The notes: generated by a model not told the origin, from the sequence alone. A stretch of 64,000 nt of DNA from Owenia fusiformis (GCA_903813345.2 CAIIXF020000011.1:18709754-18773753); one strand, 5' to 3'; shown: positions 22,291-34,122, numbered from the stretch's first letter. A program made the numbers and translations.

Positions 22291-22544
22291 GCTGCCATGT
22301 GCTTCTTTAATGTCTACATTTGTAGCTTTATTAATGTCCTTCATAATTTTTTTACATTTAAAACATATTGCTATTACAGTTTTACATATTGCACCTAAAT
22401 TACTGTAAAATCGGCACTAAAATGGCTGCCATTTTGAATAGAGCGGCCATTTTGAAAATCGGCTTTCGAGCAGAACTTCTACCCTCATAGGGCATGTGTG
22501 TATAAAATATGAACAAAATCGGGCAAACGGTATTTGAGTTATCG

Positions 22545-22625
22545 CCCGGACAGACGGACGTACGGACAGACGTACGGACAGACGTACGGACGGACGTACG
22601 TACAGACGGACGGACGGACGGAGGC
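22545..22625. repeat. Microsatellite of CGGACAGACGTA type
   Basis: Tandem ACGGACAGACGT / GGACGGACGGAC units, followed by CTATATCCCTCCGAACTTCG. A similar GTCC-rich tract lies at 63205-63235. It follows a partial unit of the upstream array. Confidence 0.9.
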
Positions 22626-23345
22626 GTTCCCTATATCCCTCCGAACTTCGTTCGATGGGATAATCAATTTCCCAGAGCGTGTGCTATAATACAGTTTCAC
22701 CCTCCATACTTGCTGTGAAACATAATCTTTGTTTCCGGTGGATAAGGTCACCATTTTTCATAAAATGGTCTGTTTAATACATAAAAGCCGAGCACAAAAA
22801 TAAATGTAGAACAATAATCGACTACGGAATGGGTCATCATGATATACCATGACATCTCATTTCTTCTCAGCCCAGGTGAAACAGAAAGATGCTATGAGTA
22901 TCAGAATGGGAATGGGTATCCAGTATCCACACAAGGCGTATCAGAAAGTACCCGAGCGCCTTTTTAAACTTAGACTAAACATAGTTTACACAGGTGACAT
23001 CTATTAATGCTGTTGCAATGTCTGATGGAAGGTTAGTTGAGATAGCCCCAGACGAGAATTGAAAGAAGCACCAACGGGGTTGCTGCCCTGAGCCAAAACC
23101 CATCTGAACGACTTCCAATAAGGTGTTATAACAAATGGAGCAACTGAAACCTTGTGGATCAGGATGTCAGAACCCTTGTGTTAGTCAAAGAGCCATGGGG
23201 AACTCATATCCTTGTTCAGATAAATGGTGGCTATGTGGAGGAACATGCCGCATGAGATGTAATCTTGCGGACTACGTTTATGTCACGCCTCCTTCCAAAA
23301 GCATCTGGACCCATGCACTGATTTTTACATTGCCTAAAACTTGGT

Positions 23346-23516
23346 TCCTGTAAAAGAAAGTATGGTCCCCTGGGGATTATGGTCCCCTTTCCTTAGGGCC
23401 CTTACCGGCCCCGACTGTGTATAAATGATAAGGAAAATAATTGTGATAAGGTCACCATATAAATCAATAGAGAGTAGGACCAAAATTTGATAGGACCACC
23501 TACCCGTTTACACCGG
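23346..23516. mobile_element. CCGGTGT MITE, copy 2
   Basis: Runs from a degenerate left end (CCTGTAAAAGAAAG) through GGGATTATGGTCCCCTTTCC to the right end TTTACACCGG. It abuts copy 3 directly. Confidence 0.8.
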
Positions 23517-23686
23517 CGTGAAAGAAATGATGGTCCCTCAGGGATTATGGTCCCGTTTCTTAACGGCCCTTACTGGCCCTGATTGTGTATAAGATAATGA
23601 GGGAAAGAGTTGTATTTAGGTCACCATATAAATCAATGGAGAGTAGGACCATAATTTGTGAGGACCTCCTACCCTTTTACACCTGG
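23513..23686. mobile_element. CCGGTGT MITE, copy 3
   Basis: Left end CCGGCGTGAAAGAAATGATG, right end CCTTTTACACCTGG. Its left CCGG is the right CCGG of copy 2, so the two form a tandem dimer. Confidence 0.8.
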
Positions 23687-24017
23687 TTGACTTTGACCCA
23701 TTGTGCCAAAGAATGATTATTCAGTCAACCATGACTGTATGTGAATAAATGACATGATCATGAAAAGAGGAGAAACGTGGCTTCAAAGTACATTGAATGA
23801 ATGAAGTCATCAATGGTTTTGTAGTTTTACTAAGTTGTACTTTCAATTATTATTTTGGATGGGTAACACACGGTACCCATTCAAAAATCTGTGCAACTGA
23901 ACGGAATACGCTCTTATATTGAAAGTGTTATGGGAAGCGATTATTACACGTTACCTGCCAATTTCCATTGGTTTAAATAATATTATCAACATAAATTTTA
24001 AAATTAATAAAATATAA

Positions 24018-24023
24018 TTTATT
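24018..24023 (-). terminator. SSNA1 poly(A) signal
   Basis: TTTATT on the plus strand (AATAAA on the minus), about 70 nt downstream of the SSNA1 stop codon. Confidence 0.6.
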
Positions 24024-24093
24024 TAACCTAAAAATCATGTTAAACTGAATATTAAATTATGCATTTGGTCTGAGGTTACAATTTCACATTCAG

Positions 24094-25835
24094 TTACGTT
24101 TTCGAGTTACTCCGAGAGGCTCGTTTACTAGACGTATTTGTGTTGTTCCTCGTTACGTTTGTCGGATTCCTTGATAATAAAGTGTCATTTCTTGAAATGT
24201 TTGTATTGAGCCTAGACATCCGAGATGCTCTTGACGGAAAATTGTGTAATGTATCGTGGTCCTCGCTAGAGGCCTCTGGCATCTCTTCTCCTAGTATTTT
24301 GTAGTTATGCCTAACGCCTTGGATCATCATTTCAGACGCTTCGAGAAGCTGAAATTCAGAAGTATACGACTGTGTAATCTGATATCAAATTGAGGATTTC
24401 ACTCGATTTCTCACAACTTTGCTGTGCCTAAATGGTTTCATATTTCAAGTTATATTATTATTAATAAATAGCAGTCAGACATAAATATTCCAAAATTTTC
24501 CAAACCAAGGTGTCCTAGCCTTTAATATGGGTTTCAATACTAACTTATAATAAACTTATGGATACTTATGATTATAATAGTATAAAGTTCGATGACAGCT
24601 ACTTCTGGAGTTTGATCGACCGTATTCCAGTGGGGGTTGATCATGATTACTAGATATAGTAACTCTAAACCAAAGAGTATATTTGAAGCTCTCTTTTAAG
24701 AAGCAAATCAAATAATTTGAAAGGATACACAGTGCAGAAACCCTGGGATGGAAAACAGAAGCAATTTAAAGAATATTGCTTATGACATCCGAATAAAATA
24801 GTTGTAACTTCTATATCTTGACTATATCAAAAGTATGACACAAACTAAAAACCCATAGATAATCCGAACCCCTTCTTCAAACCCTTCCAGTAATATGGTG
24901 ACTGTGAGTATGACCATATGTCAAAGTAAACGTACCCTTTTGTAAGATGATTCAGTATTTTCTATTGCTCGGTCAAACTGAACCCTGGCTTCCATTTTCT
25001 CACTAAGGCTTTTATTGATGTTCATCAGTCTGTCAGTTAGACTCCTAATCTCATTATGGACATGACGACCCTCTTCTTCTTCATCCTTCATCTCCTTCAG
25101 CAGCTCTTTCTTTCTCTTCCGCATATCATCAATCACTGCAAAGATAACACGTGTAAAGGTTCTGTAGAATATCCATTCTGATTTCTCAGTCTCTTTTATT
25201 AAAGCTTTTGAGAGGCTATTCTAAGGGATAGTAACTTAGGGCCTACTGGATATAGATGCCACAATGAGAAATACCAACACCAAGAAATAGACAGTGAAGT
25301 GCATAATTGATCCAAGGCAATGATCCCAGACATTAATCCAATGCATTGATCCCAGGCTTTGATTCTAGGCATTGAACAAATATGGTGTCATAAAAAGGAT
25401 ATCTTAAGACAATGTAATATGTAATGGACATTTGAAAAAAGGAATTTTATCAAATTAGAAATATGGAATGAGTTCCAGAATGATATGGCGATGTTGGATC
25501 AACCTATGATTGAAGATACACAGTCCACTGCCCGGTCAACTATCACTCACCTGCTATGCATTCTCTTATCCATTCCCCAACTTGCCTTTGACTTTTATTA
25601 TCCATTACTCGCACTTTAAGCTAACTTGACCTAAATCGCAATATTTTCCCAGGTTTTCTGCCTTGACTAGAGCTAAAAGTTTAATTTCCGGAATCAATTT
25701 GACTTCGATTGTTGTGCCTAGCGTTGGGAGGCCTATAGTTTGTGTTTGGAATCTATTTACGTATAATGGCTGAATGTACTTACGTTTGATTAGTTCCCCA
25801 TTATAACCCTGTAGTAAAAGACTTTGTGTGGCCAT
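24094..25835 (-). CDS. SSNA1: SSNA1 (microtubule-associated coiled-coil protein), complete, 3 exons
   Basis: Exons 25835-25784, 25135-24936, 24348-24094; phases 1 and 0 fit and total 507 nt (168 aa). SSNA1 is a short coiled-coil protein of centrosomes and basal bodies that self-assembles into fibrils and binds microtubules. The N terminus (MATQSLLLQGYNGELIK) and the central helix (LIDDMRKRKKELLKEMKDEE, then LTDRLMNINKSLSEKM and FDRAIENTESSYK) follow the known family order. Donors GTAAGT and GTACGT and TTTGCAG/TTTCAG acceptors are clear. The C terminus after about residue 115 is a Ser/Asn/Arg-rich tail (SRASRMSRLN, NTNTSSKRASRSNS) about 50 residues longer than the roughly 120-aa vertebrate protein and likely disordered. 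Confidence 0.9.
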
Positions 25836-26309
25836 TGATATAAAGTCAATAACCTATGTTAGCTTAGTCCTTCAATTCGATATATAAACATTGAGAATTG
25901 AGTTTCTGAAAGTTTATTTGTTTATTAGCGATATGTGTACTACGTCATGGATTTATGTGCACGACATGTATCTGAGGCCCGAATACCTGCATAGATGATA
26001 TCACGTTTCTTGTCTTAATACCCATTGTTTTGTGTCTTAAGTGCTAGACTAAGAGTATGTGTAAATTGAGGCAAATTGTTAACAATCATCAATAATACAA
26101 TGCTTATCAATTTTTGTCGACTATGATATGATAATAGTGGCTACTTAACTTTTTTAACATGTTGGGTGGTGGATTCCCGGGGTGGGTTGTGCTCAATAAA
26201 AATACACATAATCGTGTTCAATTCTTTTCTTCAGCCTTGGCTCAATAGTGCAGAAAAACTAAAAAAAGTCAGTGTTAGTCTAGCTCTAGTCAACAAGTAG
26301 ATGATGAGC

Positions 26310-26483
26310 CCGGTGTTAAAGAAATGATGGTCCCCCAGGGATTATGGTCCCCTTTCTTAACGGCCCTTACTGGCCCTGATTGTGTATAAGATAATGAGGG
26401 AAAGAGTTGTATTTAGGTCACCATATAAATCAATGGAGAGTAGGACCATAATTTGATAGGACCTCCTCCCCTTTTACACCAGG
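26310..26483. mobile_element. CCGGTGT MITE, copy 4
   Basis: 174 bp, from CCGGTGTTAAAGAAATGATG to CCCCTTTTACACCAGG, closely similar to copies 3 and 5. Confidence 0.88.
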
Positions 26484-26971
26484 ATGGTGAGGGTCACAGA
26501 GAGGCTTATAACTATACCAGAGACATATAAAACAGGCGGAGGCCGAGGTAACATGCTCCCTGTTAACAGCTGTATCTCTTTTCACTGAAAATGTCTATAG
26601 ATATGACCTATGCCCTTTTGATATTTTGCAATGGAATATTCACTCCTTCATCTTTTATGAGCTTGGGGAATCCCTCTCTAGGTGTCCTACCCCAGGATGG
26701 GTTTGTCTGTACACGCAGTGCGCACCTTGATTGATTGCATCCATTGGGCTGAAACCACAAGAGCTCTCAAAGAAGAGGAGTAAACCGTGTGCCGACCGAT
26801 GTTAGATTACTTCTACTTTTTACAGCATTTTACAATGCTCTTCGTCAAACAGAAGTGTTTGTACACCATTTCCAAAACGGTGCTTTTGGTATACTGCCCT
26901 ATGCTCAATCAAAAGTTGCTGTTAAACGATACAGAAAGGGTGTTTAACATTTTGCCAGGGAGAATTAGGAA

Positions 26972-27144
26972 CCGGTGTGAAAGAAATTATGGTCTCCCAG
27001 GGATTATGGTCCTCCTTCTTAACGGCCCTTACTGGCCCTGATTGTGTATAAGATGATAAGGGAAAGAGTTGTATTTAGGTCACCACATAAATCAATGGAG
27101 AGTAGGACCATAACTTGATGGGACCTCCTACCCTTCTACACCGG
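26972..27144. mobile_element. CCGGTGT MITE, copy 5
   Basis: 173 bp, from CCGGTGTGAAAGAAATTATG to CCCTTCTACACCGG. Ends about 380 bp upstream of the acyl-CoA synthetase-like start codon. Confidence 0.88.
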
Positions 27145-27526
27145 CTTTGGTGCATAACGAATTGCCTATTTCTAAATATTTCTAAAACAGCTGCAACGGA
27201 CTCAGAGGCAATATTATAAAAGTTAGTACTTGTTAGGTCAAAGTCTATATCACACTACTATACCTTGCATTAGGTGTTCATGAGCAACCCATTTGGCTTA
27301 TTAGTAATGATTATGTATTTGTTTTTATTTGTCTGTTCCTTATGAATGGTTTATCGGTTGAAAATTAGATGCTAGTAAGGCACTTTCAAAAATATATTAA
27401 ACAATTCAATTAGACAAAGTATCTTATGCATTTCTAGGTGTTAGCCGATAACAACGGATGTAAACAACGGTCAAACGTTAGCGTCTGGATATTTTTTACT
27501 CGGAGTCAGGACTCTATATACAAACA

Positions 27527-29293
27527 ATGGATTCCGTCGTTCAAAGTTGTGAGACGAATGCTACCATTGGAAAGGATATCAGACCGATATCGACACCTCT
27601 CACAACAAGCTACCTGAAGACAGGGTTAGTAACTGCACCTACAAATGAAACGATTTTGGACAGATTTAAACGATTTGTCATGACATCTCCAAACAAAGAA
27701 TGTGTGGTCATTGCTGATGTAGATACTGCGAACCGTCAAGCTATTACCTTCAAGGAATGTGACTATCTATCTAATGGTCTTGCGTCGAGTTTGATTAAAT
27801 CAGGTGTTGGCATAAAAGATGCAATAGCTATCTTGATGCCGAATTGTACGGAGTTTATTGTCAGTTGGCAGGCGTTGTTGAAATGTCATGCATACCCCGC
27901 ATTTGTATCGTTTAATATGAGAAGCGGCGAGGATTTGAAACTTGTTTTAAATGATCTAAAAGCCGTCGGTGTAATCCTTCACACGGGGAAATCCGAGGAG
28001 TATTATGAAATCATCAAAAATGTTTTTGGAAAATTCCTGACGTCAAAACATGACCCAGATATTCCAACATTAAAGTTCGTGGTCGCATTAGGGAGTCGAC
28101 CATTGGATGGGGCCATGCTGTACGACAATATGGTTCACACTGAAGTGGAGCGTGAAGTGCTACTTCAACGAGTCAATACTGTTACAAAGGACAGTCCTTG
28201 TGCGGTTTTCCAAACATCGGGATCAACTGGTCGGGCAAAACTCGTAGTCCATCGCCATTTTGGCATTGTTAATAATGTCATCTTCCAAATGATAAGGTTC
28301 CGGACGTCAGAGAGTGGTCGCTATTTTTCCGATCGTCCACTGACATGGTCTGGGGGATTCCTTGGACCGTTTGCAACGTGTATTGCGGGGTTGACATCTG
28401 TTACTATTGATACTACGATATCGGTCGTTAAGCGAGATGTCCATTCCATATTACAAATTATTGCCCAAGAAAAGTGCACAATGGGTCTAATGATGCCCTA
28501 TATGTTGTACGATATTCTCAAACTACCATCGCTCCAGGAATACCAACTTGATAACCTGAAAAGTCTTTGGACCAGCGGTCAGCGAATACCGGATATTTTG
28601 GTGGAAGGAATCAAGAAGAAATTACCAAACGTCAGAATTGGGGTCGGGTACGGATCAACCGAAACGTATTTGATATCAAATCACTTTTATGATGTTAATG
28701 ACAAAATAGAAGCAGATCAAAAGGGAACGGTAGGCTATCCGTATCCTGGTTTTGAGATTAAAATAACTGACGAGTTTGGAAAGTTGGTTCCTGTCGGGAC
28801 GTCCGGAAACATCAAGTTTAAAACTTTTCAATTGTTTACTTGCTATTTAAACGATGAAGAAAAAACAAATGAAAAAATAGAAGATGGATGGTTCGATTTG
28901 GAAGATGTTGCGTACTTCACAGAAAATGGGTACCTTGTTTTCGCATGCAAGAAAAGTGATATGGTGAAACGTGGAACGGTTTTAATTGCTCCGACGAACA
29001 TAGAAAATGTCATCCTGACTCATCCAGCCGTGAACAAAGTGGTCGTTGTTGCCGTCCCTGATCCACGACTCTACGAAGAGCTCTGTGCGTGTATCGTACT
29101 TCATGCTGACAAACCCACTACAGAGAAATATATCATTGATTATTGCAACCAGAAATTTACCGAACAAACTCTGGATGGGCTCTCTCTAACGCCCAAATAT
29201 GTCTACATTTTAGAGGACTTCCCAAAGCTTACAAACGGCAAAGTTGATAAAATTACCCTAAGGAAAATGGCGGCAGAGAAATTTGATGTTTGA
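27527..29293 (+). CDS. Intronless acyl-CoA synthetase-like (ANL superfamily) protein, 588 aa
   Basis: Single-exon ORF of the adenylate-forming family, which activates carboxylic acids with ATP before thioester formation. The P-loop at about 230-244 reads TSGSTGRAKLVVHRH, where the family norm is TSGTTG.PKG, so the conserved Pro and Gly are replaced. YGSTET (375-380) is intact. GWFDLED (454-460) keeps the final Asp of GW..TGD but lacks TG. The hinge region CKKSDMVKRGTVLIAP (474-489) is diverged, and NIEN replaces the usual EIE. The C-terminal TNGKVDK (569-575) keeps the catalytic Lys. No signal peptide, transmembrane segment or peroxisomal SKL ending (it ends KFDV). The intact frame argues for constraint. 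Closest by feel to ACSF2-like medium-chain ligases; substrate unknown. Absence of introns beside intron-rich genes suggests retroposition. Confidence 0.85.
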   Translation: MDSVVQSCETNATIGKDIRPISTPLTTSYLKTGLVTAPTNETILDRFKRFVMTSPNKECVVIADVDTANRQAITFKECDYLSNGLASSLIKSGVGIKDAIAILMPNCTEFIVSWQALLKCHAYPAFVSFNMRSGEDLKLVLNDLKAVGVILHTGKSEEYYEIIKNVFGKFLTSKHDPDIPTLKFVVALGSRPLDGAMLYDNMVHTEVEREVLLQRVNTVTKDSPCAVFQTSGSTGRAKLVVHRHFGIVNNVIFQMIRFRTSESGRYFSDRPLTWSGGFLGPFATCIAGLTSVTIDTTISVVKRDVHSILQIIAQEKCTMGLMMPYMLYDILKLPSLQEYQLDNLKSLWTSGQRIPDILVEGIKKKLPNVRIGVGYGSTETYLISNHFYDVNDKIEADQKGTVGYPYPGFEIKITDEFGKLVPVGTSGNIKFKTFQLFTCYLNDEEKTNEKIEDGWFDLEDVAYFTENGYLVFACKKSDMVKRGTVLIAPTNIENVILTHPAVNKVVVVAVPDPRLYEELCACIVLHADKPTTEKYIIDYCNQKFTEQTLDGLSLTPKYVYILEDFPKLTNGKVDKITLRKMAAEKFDV

Positions 29294-30097
29294 AGAAAAT
29301 CTTAGTTCTTCTACTAAATGCAAGCATCCCAGACCAGAGGAACAGTAAAACACTATGAAACAGTTATAACAAACCATATAAAACACGACATAACTGCAAT
29401 TACTTTTATACTATATCTAGTAATTAGGGCACTATACCATATAACATGGAGGTTGAGCTATGCGTTTTAAGAGAACTTGTACGTACGTGTAAACTTAGTT
29501 CTCCCTTTCGTAGTATTTACGATTGAGTAAAACGATATAGGAAAATAGTTGCAATGAGATCACTGAAAAAGACAAATTGACAGAGATTTATCCATGGGAG
29601 TCAACATATTAAACGTTCGTGTACACGTTCTTTTAATGGAGAGGTTAAGCTAACGATGTTTTTCACAACGTAACCGTGAACGCAAAGTACAAAAATTAAC
29701 AAAGGAATGTATCGAGCGCTCATAGTTTTATGCGCGCTTAGTCTACTTCAGATACTCTTTCAGCTTCAGAGTTTCGGGTTTAGAACGGGAGATTTGAATA
29801 TTTGACGTTGGGTCAACGGGAACCATTTTACTCGTGTCTATTGAACACTATGCTGTCAATTTTGATTTCGATGCACAGTTGAATTCTTGCTGAACACGAT
29901 GATGTATGTCATGCATGATTTAGCGCCAAAAATCTTACGAAACGAGCTCGTTTAAAATATGTATTAGAAAACCAGCTATAAAACCGCATCAATGACATAC
30001 TATAGAATCATTACACGCTATGGTGTAGTCTAAACAAACACTGGATTTGAACGGCTATTTATATACCCTGCGTGCAGAGTCTAGTTAAACTACACTC

Positions 30098-30385
30098 TGC
30101 CTAGTAGAGACCATATTACAGTTTAGTAGCCCCACCCCCAGGACGGGTACCGGTGACAGTTTGGGTAGTAAATCACTTCTGACCTACGTGCTGACCTTCT
30201 TCCACCAATCAGCGAGCTTGAAGAAACATACGCCAAATGCGTTCTAATTAAATATGCGTATGTCATTGGTCAATACCGGGCTCAACGATGACGTCAGAAG
30301 GAATGCCCATATATAGAACGTCGGCCAAATTTGGCCGACGAACACTGGTTGGCGCGGTGAGTTCACAGGTTTGTTTTAGTTTGAA
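30098..30385 (+). promoter_or_regulatory. Promoter-like cluster: CCAAT, inverted CCAAT, CRE, TATA and a palindrome
   Basis: ACCAATCAG (CCAAT 30205-30209), ATTGG 30265-30269, perfect CRE TGACGTCA 30289-30296, TATATAG 30310-30316, and a perfect 22-bp palindrome CGTCGGCCAAAT... at 30319-30340 where a start site would fall, followed by a donor-like GTGAGT at 30357-30362. No ORF follows on the plus strand. The segment lies between the two halves of a repeat that is contiguous at 53082-53130, so it may be an insertion such as a solo LTR, or a promoter for a non-coding exon. Confidence 0.45.
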
Positions 30386-30792
30386 AGAGTGAAGACGAAG
30401 CTCTCTTTTAAGAAGTGAAGTCAAACGAATGCAAAGGGTACTATTTATATGAGAAGGCTACATGAATTTGTATATGGTCGAGTGATACGTACAGGTTCAG
30501 TTTCGATTATATATGCAAAGCTTAACCTCTCCAATAAAGAGTAGCCTAACCTCATCATTATCATAAGGTAAAGTCTTGCTTAAATACCCTGGATGCCCTT
30601 ATCAACTTCAAAAAACTGTTTATGGAGTAGACAAGACCGGGGAACTACATTGGGTAATGTGGCGTAGCGTCCAGGGAGCGTCCCAGCGCTGATCAACCGG
30701 AATGACTATTAAATCTATGAAGTAACTGTCACATTCACCAAGTGGGCCCACCGTACGCCACCGTGTGACTAATTTTTGGCATTGTATTTGCT

Positions 30793-32560
30793 AAAGCTAC
30801 GTTCACACCAACGGCGCTTTGATGGCGCTTTAAAGCGACTTGTAAAGCGGCACCAAAGCGTAACAAAGCTTGATTAAAGCGTCGGGGTCGTAATAGGTCG
30901 TAGAAAAGCTCGGAGTAAAGCGGGATATTCGGCAAGAGCGCCAAACATTTTTAAAGCTACGTTCACATAAACGGCGAATGCCACGCTTTAAATCGGCGAG
31001 CAAAGCGCCGTCATTTTTGTTTACTTTTCCAAAAATATCACGATTTCCTAAGTAATGTCACGCTCTGATAAGCTCTTATACGCTCTGATTTCCCGACTTG
31101 TTACGGTTCCTCACGCTATGATCCCGTTTCGACCAGGCTTTGTTACACTTAAAATCACGCTTTGATAAGCTTTGGTAAGCATTATTACGCTTTGATGCGA
31201 TTATGACGCTTTAATCAGGCTCTGATACGATTGCCAAGCTCTGTTGTGCATTTTCGAGATCGCCTTTATCATGACGCTTTTGATCAAATGGCTGTATAAA
31301 GATGCAATAGATCCATAAAACCATTGCACCGTTGACTCGAGAAGACTATGGCAGAACAACAAGATCCAGAAATTGAAAATGGACCAGATCGTGACCTATC
31401 TGAAGAAGAATGATGTTTGTCGCACGGCGTGAATGAGCGTGAGGAAGCTTGTCAAGCGTAACAAAGCGTTACAATCCTTGATTAAAGCGTCTCAATTTGT
31501 TAAAAAGCTCCTTCATGAAAGCGTAACAAGTCAGATATTGATGAAGAAGACATGATGTTTGTCGAACGGCCTGAAACAGCGTGAGAAACCGTGAGGAAGC
31601 TTGTCAAGCGTAACAAAGCTTAAAGCTGAGGCCCGGGTATACAGTCTTATTCTTATTAATAAAAAATCAGTCTTATTCAATGTAAGTAATATAGTAATGT
31701 AGTAAAAGACTCTCTATTAATATACATGTATACACCACACATTACCAACTCAGTGTACTAGAGGACTTTTTAAACATTTTTAACATATTCCTGCGCCTCA
31801 GGCTTAAAGGGTGACGCATATCGTTTAGCAAATCGAACGCTCGTTTCTGGTGTTGCTCACCATTTAGTATAAAAGGCTCAATCCCGGAATAATACTCAAG
31901 GGTTCAAAGGCTCGAGGTCGTTGTGTTAACACCTCTAACTTTTATATAACATTGGTACAGTATAGATCGTCACACATTTATAAAAGGGAGATTTTCATTT
32001 TATACGGGAAGCTTATCGGAACCCTTTAACAAAGCGTTTCAATCCTTGATTAAAGCGTCTCAATTCGTTAAAAAGCTTGAGAGTCCTTCATGCAAGCGTA
32101 ACAAAGAGTGTCAGATATTGATGAAAGTGTCTGACCTCGTGTCAGATCTTCATGCCAAATCTTTAGACATCTAAACGAAGCGTGTAAAGTGGTAACAGAC
32201 CGTGAAGAGACTGGGGATCCCGCTTTGAACCAAGCTCTGTTAAGCTTTCCTACGCTTTGGGTCAAGCTTTGTTGAGCTTTGTTACGGTTTGTTAAGCTTT
32301 GATACGCTCTCGGCGCTTTAATCAATTCGTAACGGAGGCCCAACCGTTTCTGTTTCTGAAACAGTTTAAAAAATTTTGGCGCTCTTGCCGAACATCCCGC
32401 TTTACTTCGAGCTATTACGACCCCGACGCTTTAATCAAGCTTTGTTACGCTTTGGTGCCGCTTTTCAGCTTTGCTCGCCGATTTAAAGCGTGGCATTCGC
32501 CGTTGGTATGAACCTTGGAATAAAATCAGTATTCCCAGTGTGAACGTAGAGGAACTATTC
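30793..32560. mobile_element. AAAGCG-rich inverted-repeat block, about 1.75 kb
   Basis: Left side CTACGTTCACACCAACGGCG with AAAGCGTAACAAAGCTTGAT and GGCAAGAGCGCCAAA; right side mirrors these at 32370-32470 and ends near CCAGTGTGAACGTAG (about 32551). A second motif, ACGGCGAATGCCACGCTTTA (30972-), mirrors 32470-32505. Internal direct repeats: 31405-31500 with 31545-31625, and 31460-31550 with 32030-32120. No transposase seen; ORFs in it are low-complexity. Confidence 0.7.
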
Positions 32561-32664
32561 TTTCAAGTCTCCGAATTGTTCCTCTTGGGAATGTTAAATT
32601 ACCCGGGAACACCATTGAGACAAAATATATATATCCAAACAGACCTACTAAGTGGACTTCTATC

Positions 32665-33005
32665 CCGTGTATCACAATGGACGTCTCACCATGTGGGGCT
32701 ATATCCCCTCGGAACTCTATCGCAATTGACCTCTCACCAAATGGGCCTTGGAGCTCTATCGAAATGGACCTCTCACCAAGTGGGTCGCTATCTCCTTGGA
32801 GCTCTTATCACCATGTACGTCTCAATGTGGGGGTATATCCCCTCGGACCTCTATCACAGCGGGCCTCTGACCAAGTGGGCCTTGGAGCTCAATCGGAATG
32901 GACCTCTCACTATGTGGGCCTTGATCCCCTTGGACCTCTCACCAAGCGCACCTTTATCCCCTTGAACCTCTACCTCTATCACAATGGACCTCACCAAGTG
33001 CACGG
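32665..33005. repeat. Minisatellite GGACCTCTCACCAAGTGGGCC
   Basis: Imperfect units of about 30-50 bp alternating GACCTCTCACCAAGTGGGCC, TTGGAGCTCTATCG and TATATCCCCTCGGACCTCTA. The long ORFs at 32471-32965 and 32677-33027 are products of this array. Confidence 0.85.
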
Positions 33006-34122
33006 CGCATACATGCACGCAATTTGAAACACTGACAAACTGGGCGCATATCAACATTGCATCATACAAGTTGGAGTCTGTGTTTTCAAACGTCATTTTA
33101 AGACATTTATTCTGCATTGTTTTATAGCTTCATACGTCCATTTGGTGGCGATTATATAATTTTACCATGTGATAGCGAAAACTATTGTGCAGATGAACGT
33201 ATAAGTTTTAAAATATAAGCAGATTAATAAAAAAAATTGTCATCAGTTTTTCGATTACCGACACATATAATAAGTCGATGTCGCACTTTTCACAGAAATA
33301 GAAAATACTATATTTCTTAAACCATATGCACCAATCCTATATCTTTCAGCTCTTGTGCAAAGACATGGCTGAATAAACTTCAAACGACGACAAACGGACA
33401 TTATATGATGCAACACGGAAGCTCCTGAGGAACCTTATATTGAGATAACTAGATCTACATCGGGTAACAAATTGAGTGCTACTTGTAAAATGTAAAGTAA
33501 GTTAGTCTCCACATAATGGCCGAGCATAATGACTAACCTTGTATTTCCTATACTTTTCATCCTTGTGTCCTCCCAACCAGTTCTTAATAGTATGCGCGCA
33601 GTTTCTCAGTGTTTCAAAAAATGGTTTTGTAATTTGAAAATGATAAACTTTCTTATAAAAAATAGGAAACATCGGATATTTGCTGTCCCAAAACAAGTGC
33701 GGGCTGAAGATGTCAAAATGCAAAAAGGCTGTAAATGGTGCAAAAATACGGCAATTTCAAATTCTGTTCTTTGGAGCGAGATTTAATTCTTAGTGCATGC
33801 TGTAGAATAAAATACTGTATCTCATACTTGAGTGAGTTTGTGGTAGATAACACCCGGGAATATATATCGTATCTGAGGAGCGGACAGGATATATTGTATA
33901 TGTATCGCTCCAGGCCAAATGCGGGCAGATATAATATATCCATCCCGCTCCCGGCAATTTTTCAAAAGTTTAAAAAAGTTTAAATATCAAAAGTTTTAAT
34001 TTTTTATTTTAAAATTTAATTTTTTTAAGTTTAAATGTTACAATTTCATTGTATTGAACAAAAAGAATATTACGAAAATGTTAAATATAAATATCTTGTC
34101 ATTTGAAAAAGGTGGAAAAGGT

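Noticed and set aside
23135-23353. 72-aa Cys-rich ORF (seven Cys in the first 42 residues)
   Set aside because: No signal peptide, no recognised fold, next to MITEs; kept only as a curiosity.
32471-33027. 164-aa and 116-aa ORFs
   Set aside because: Wholly made from the GGACCTCTCACCAAGTGGG minisatellite and the end of the inverted-repeat block.
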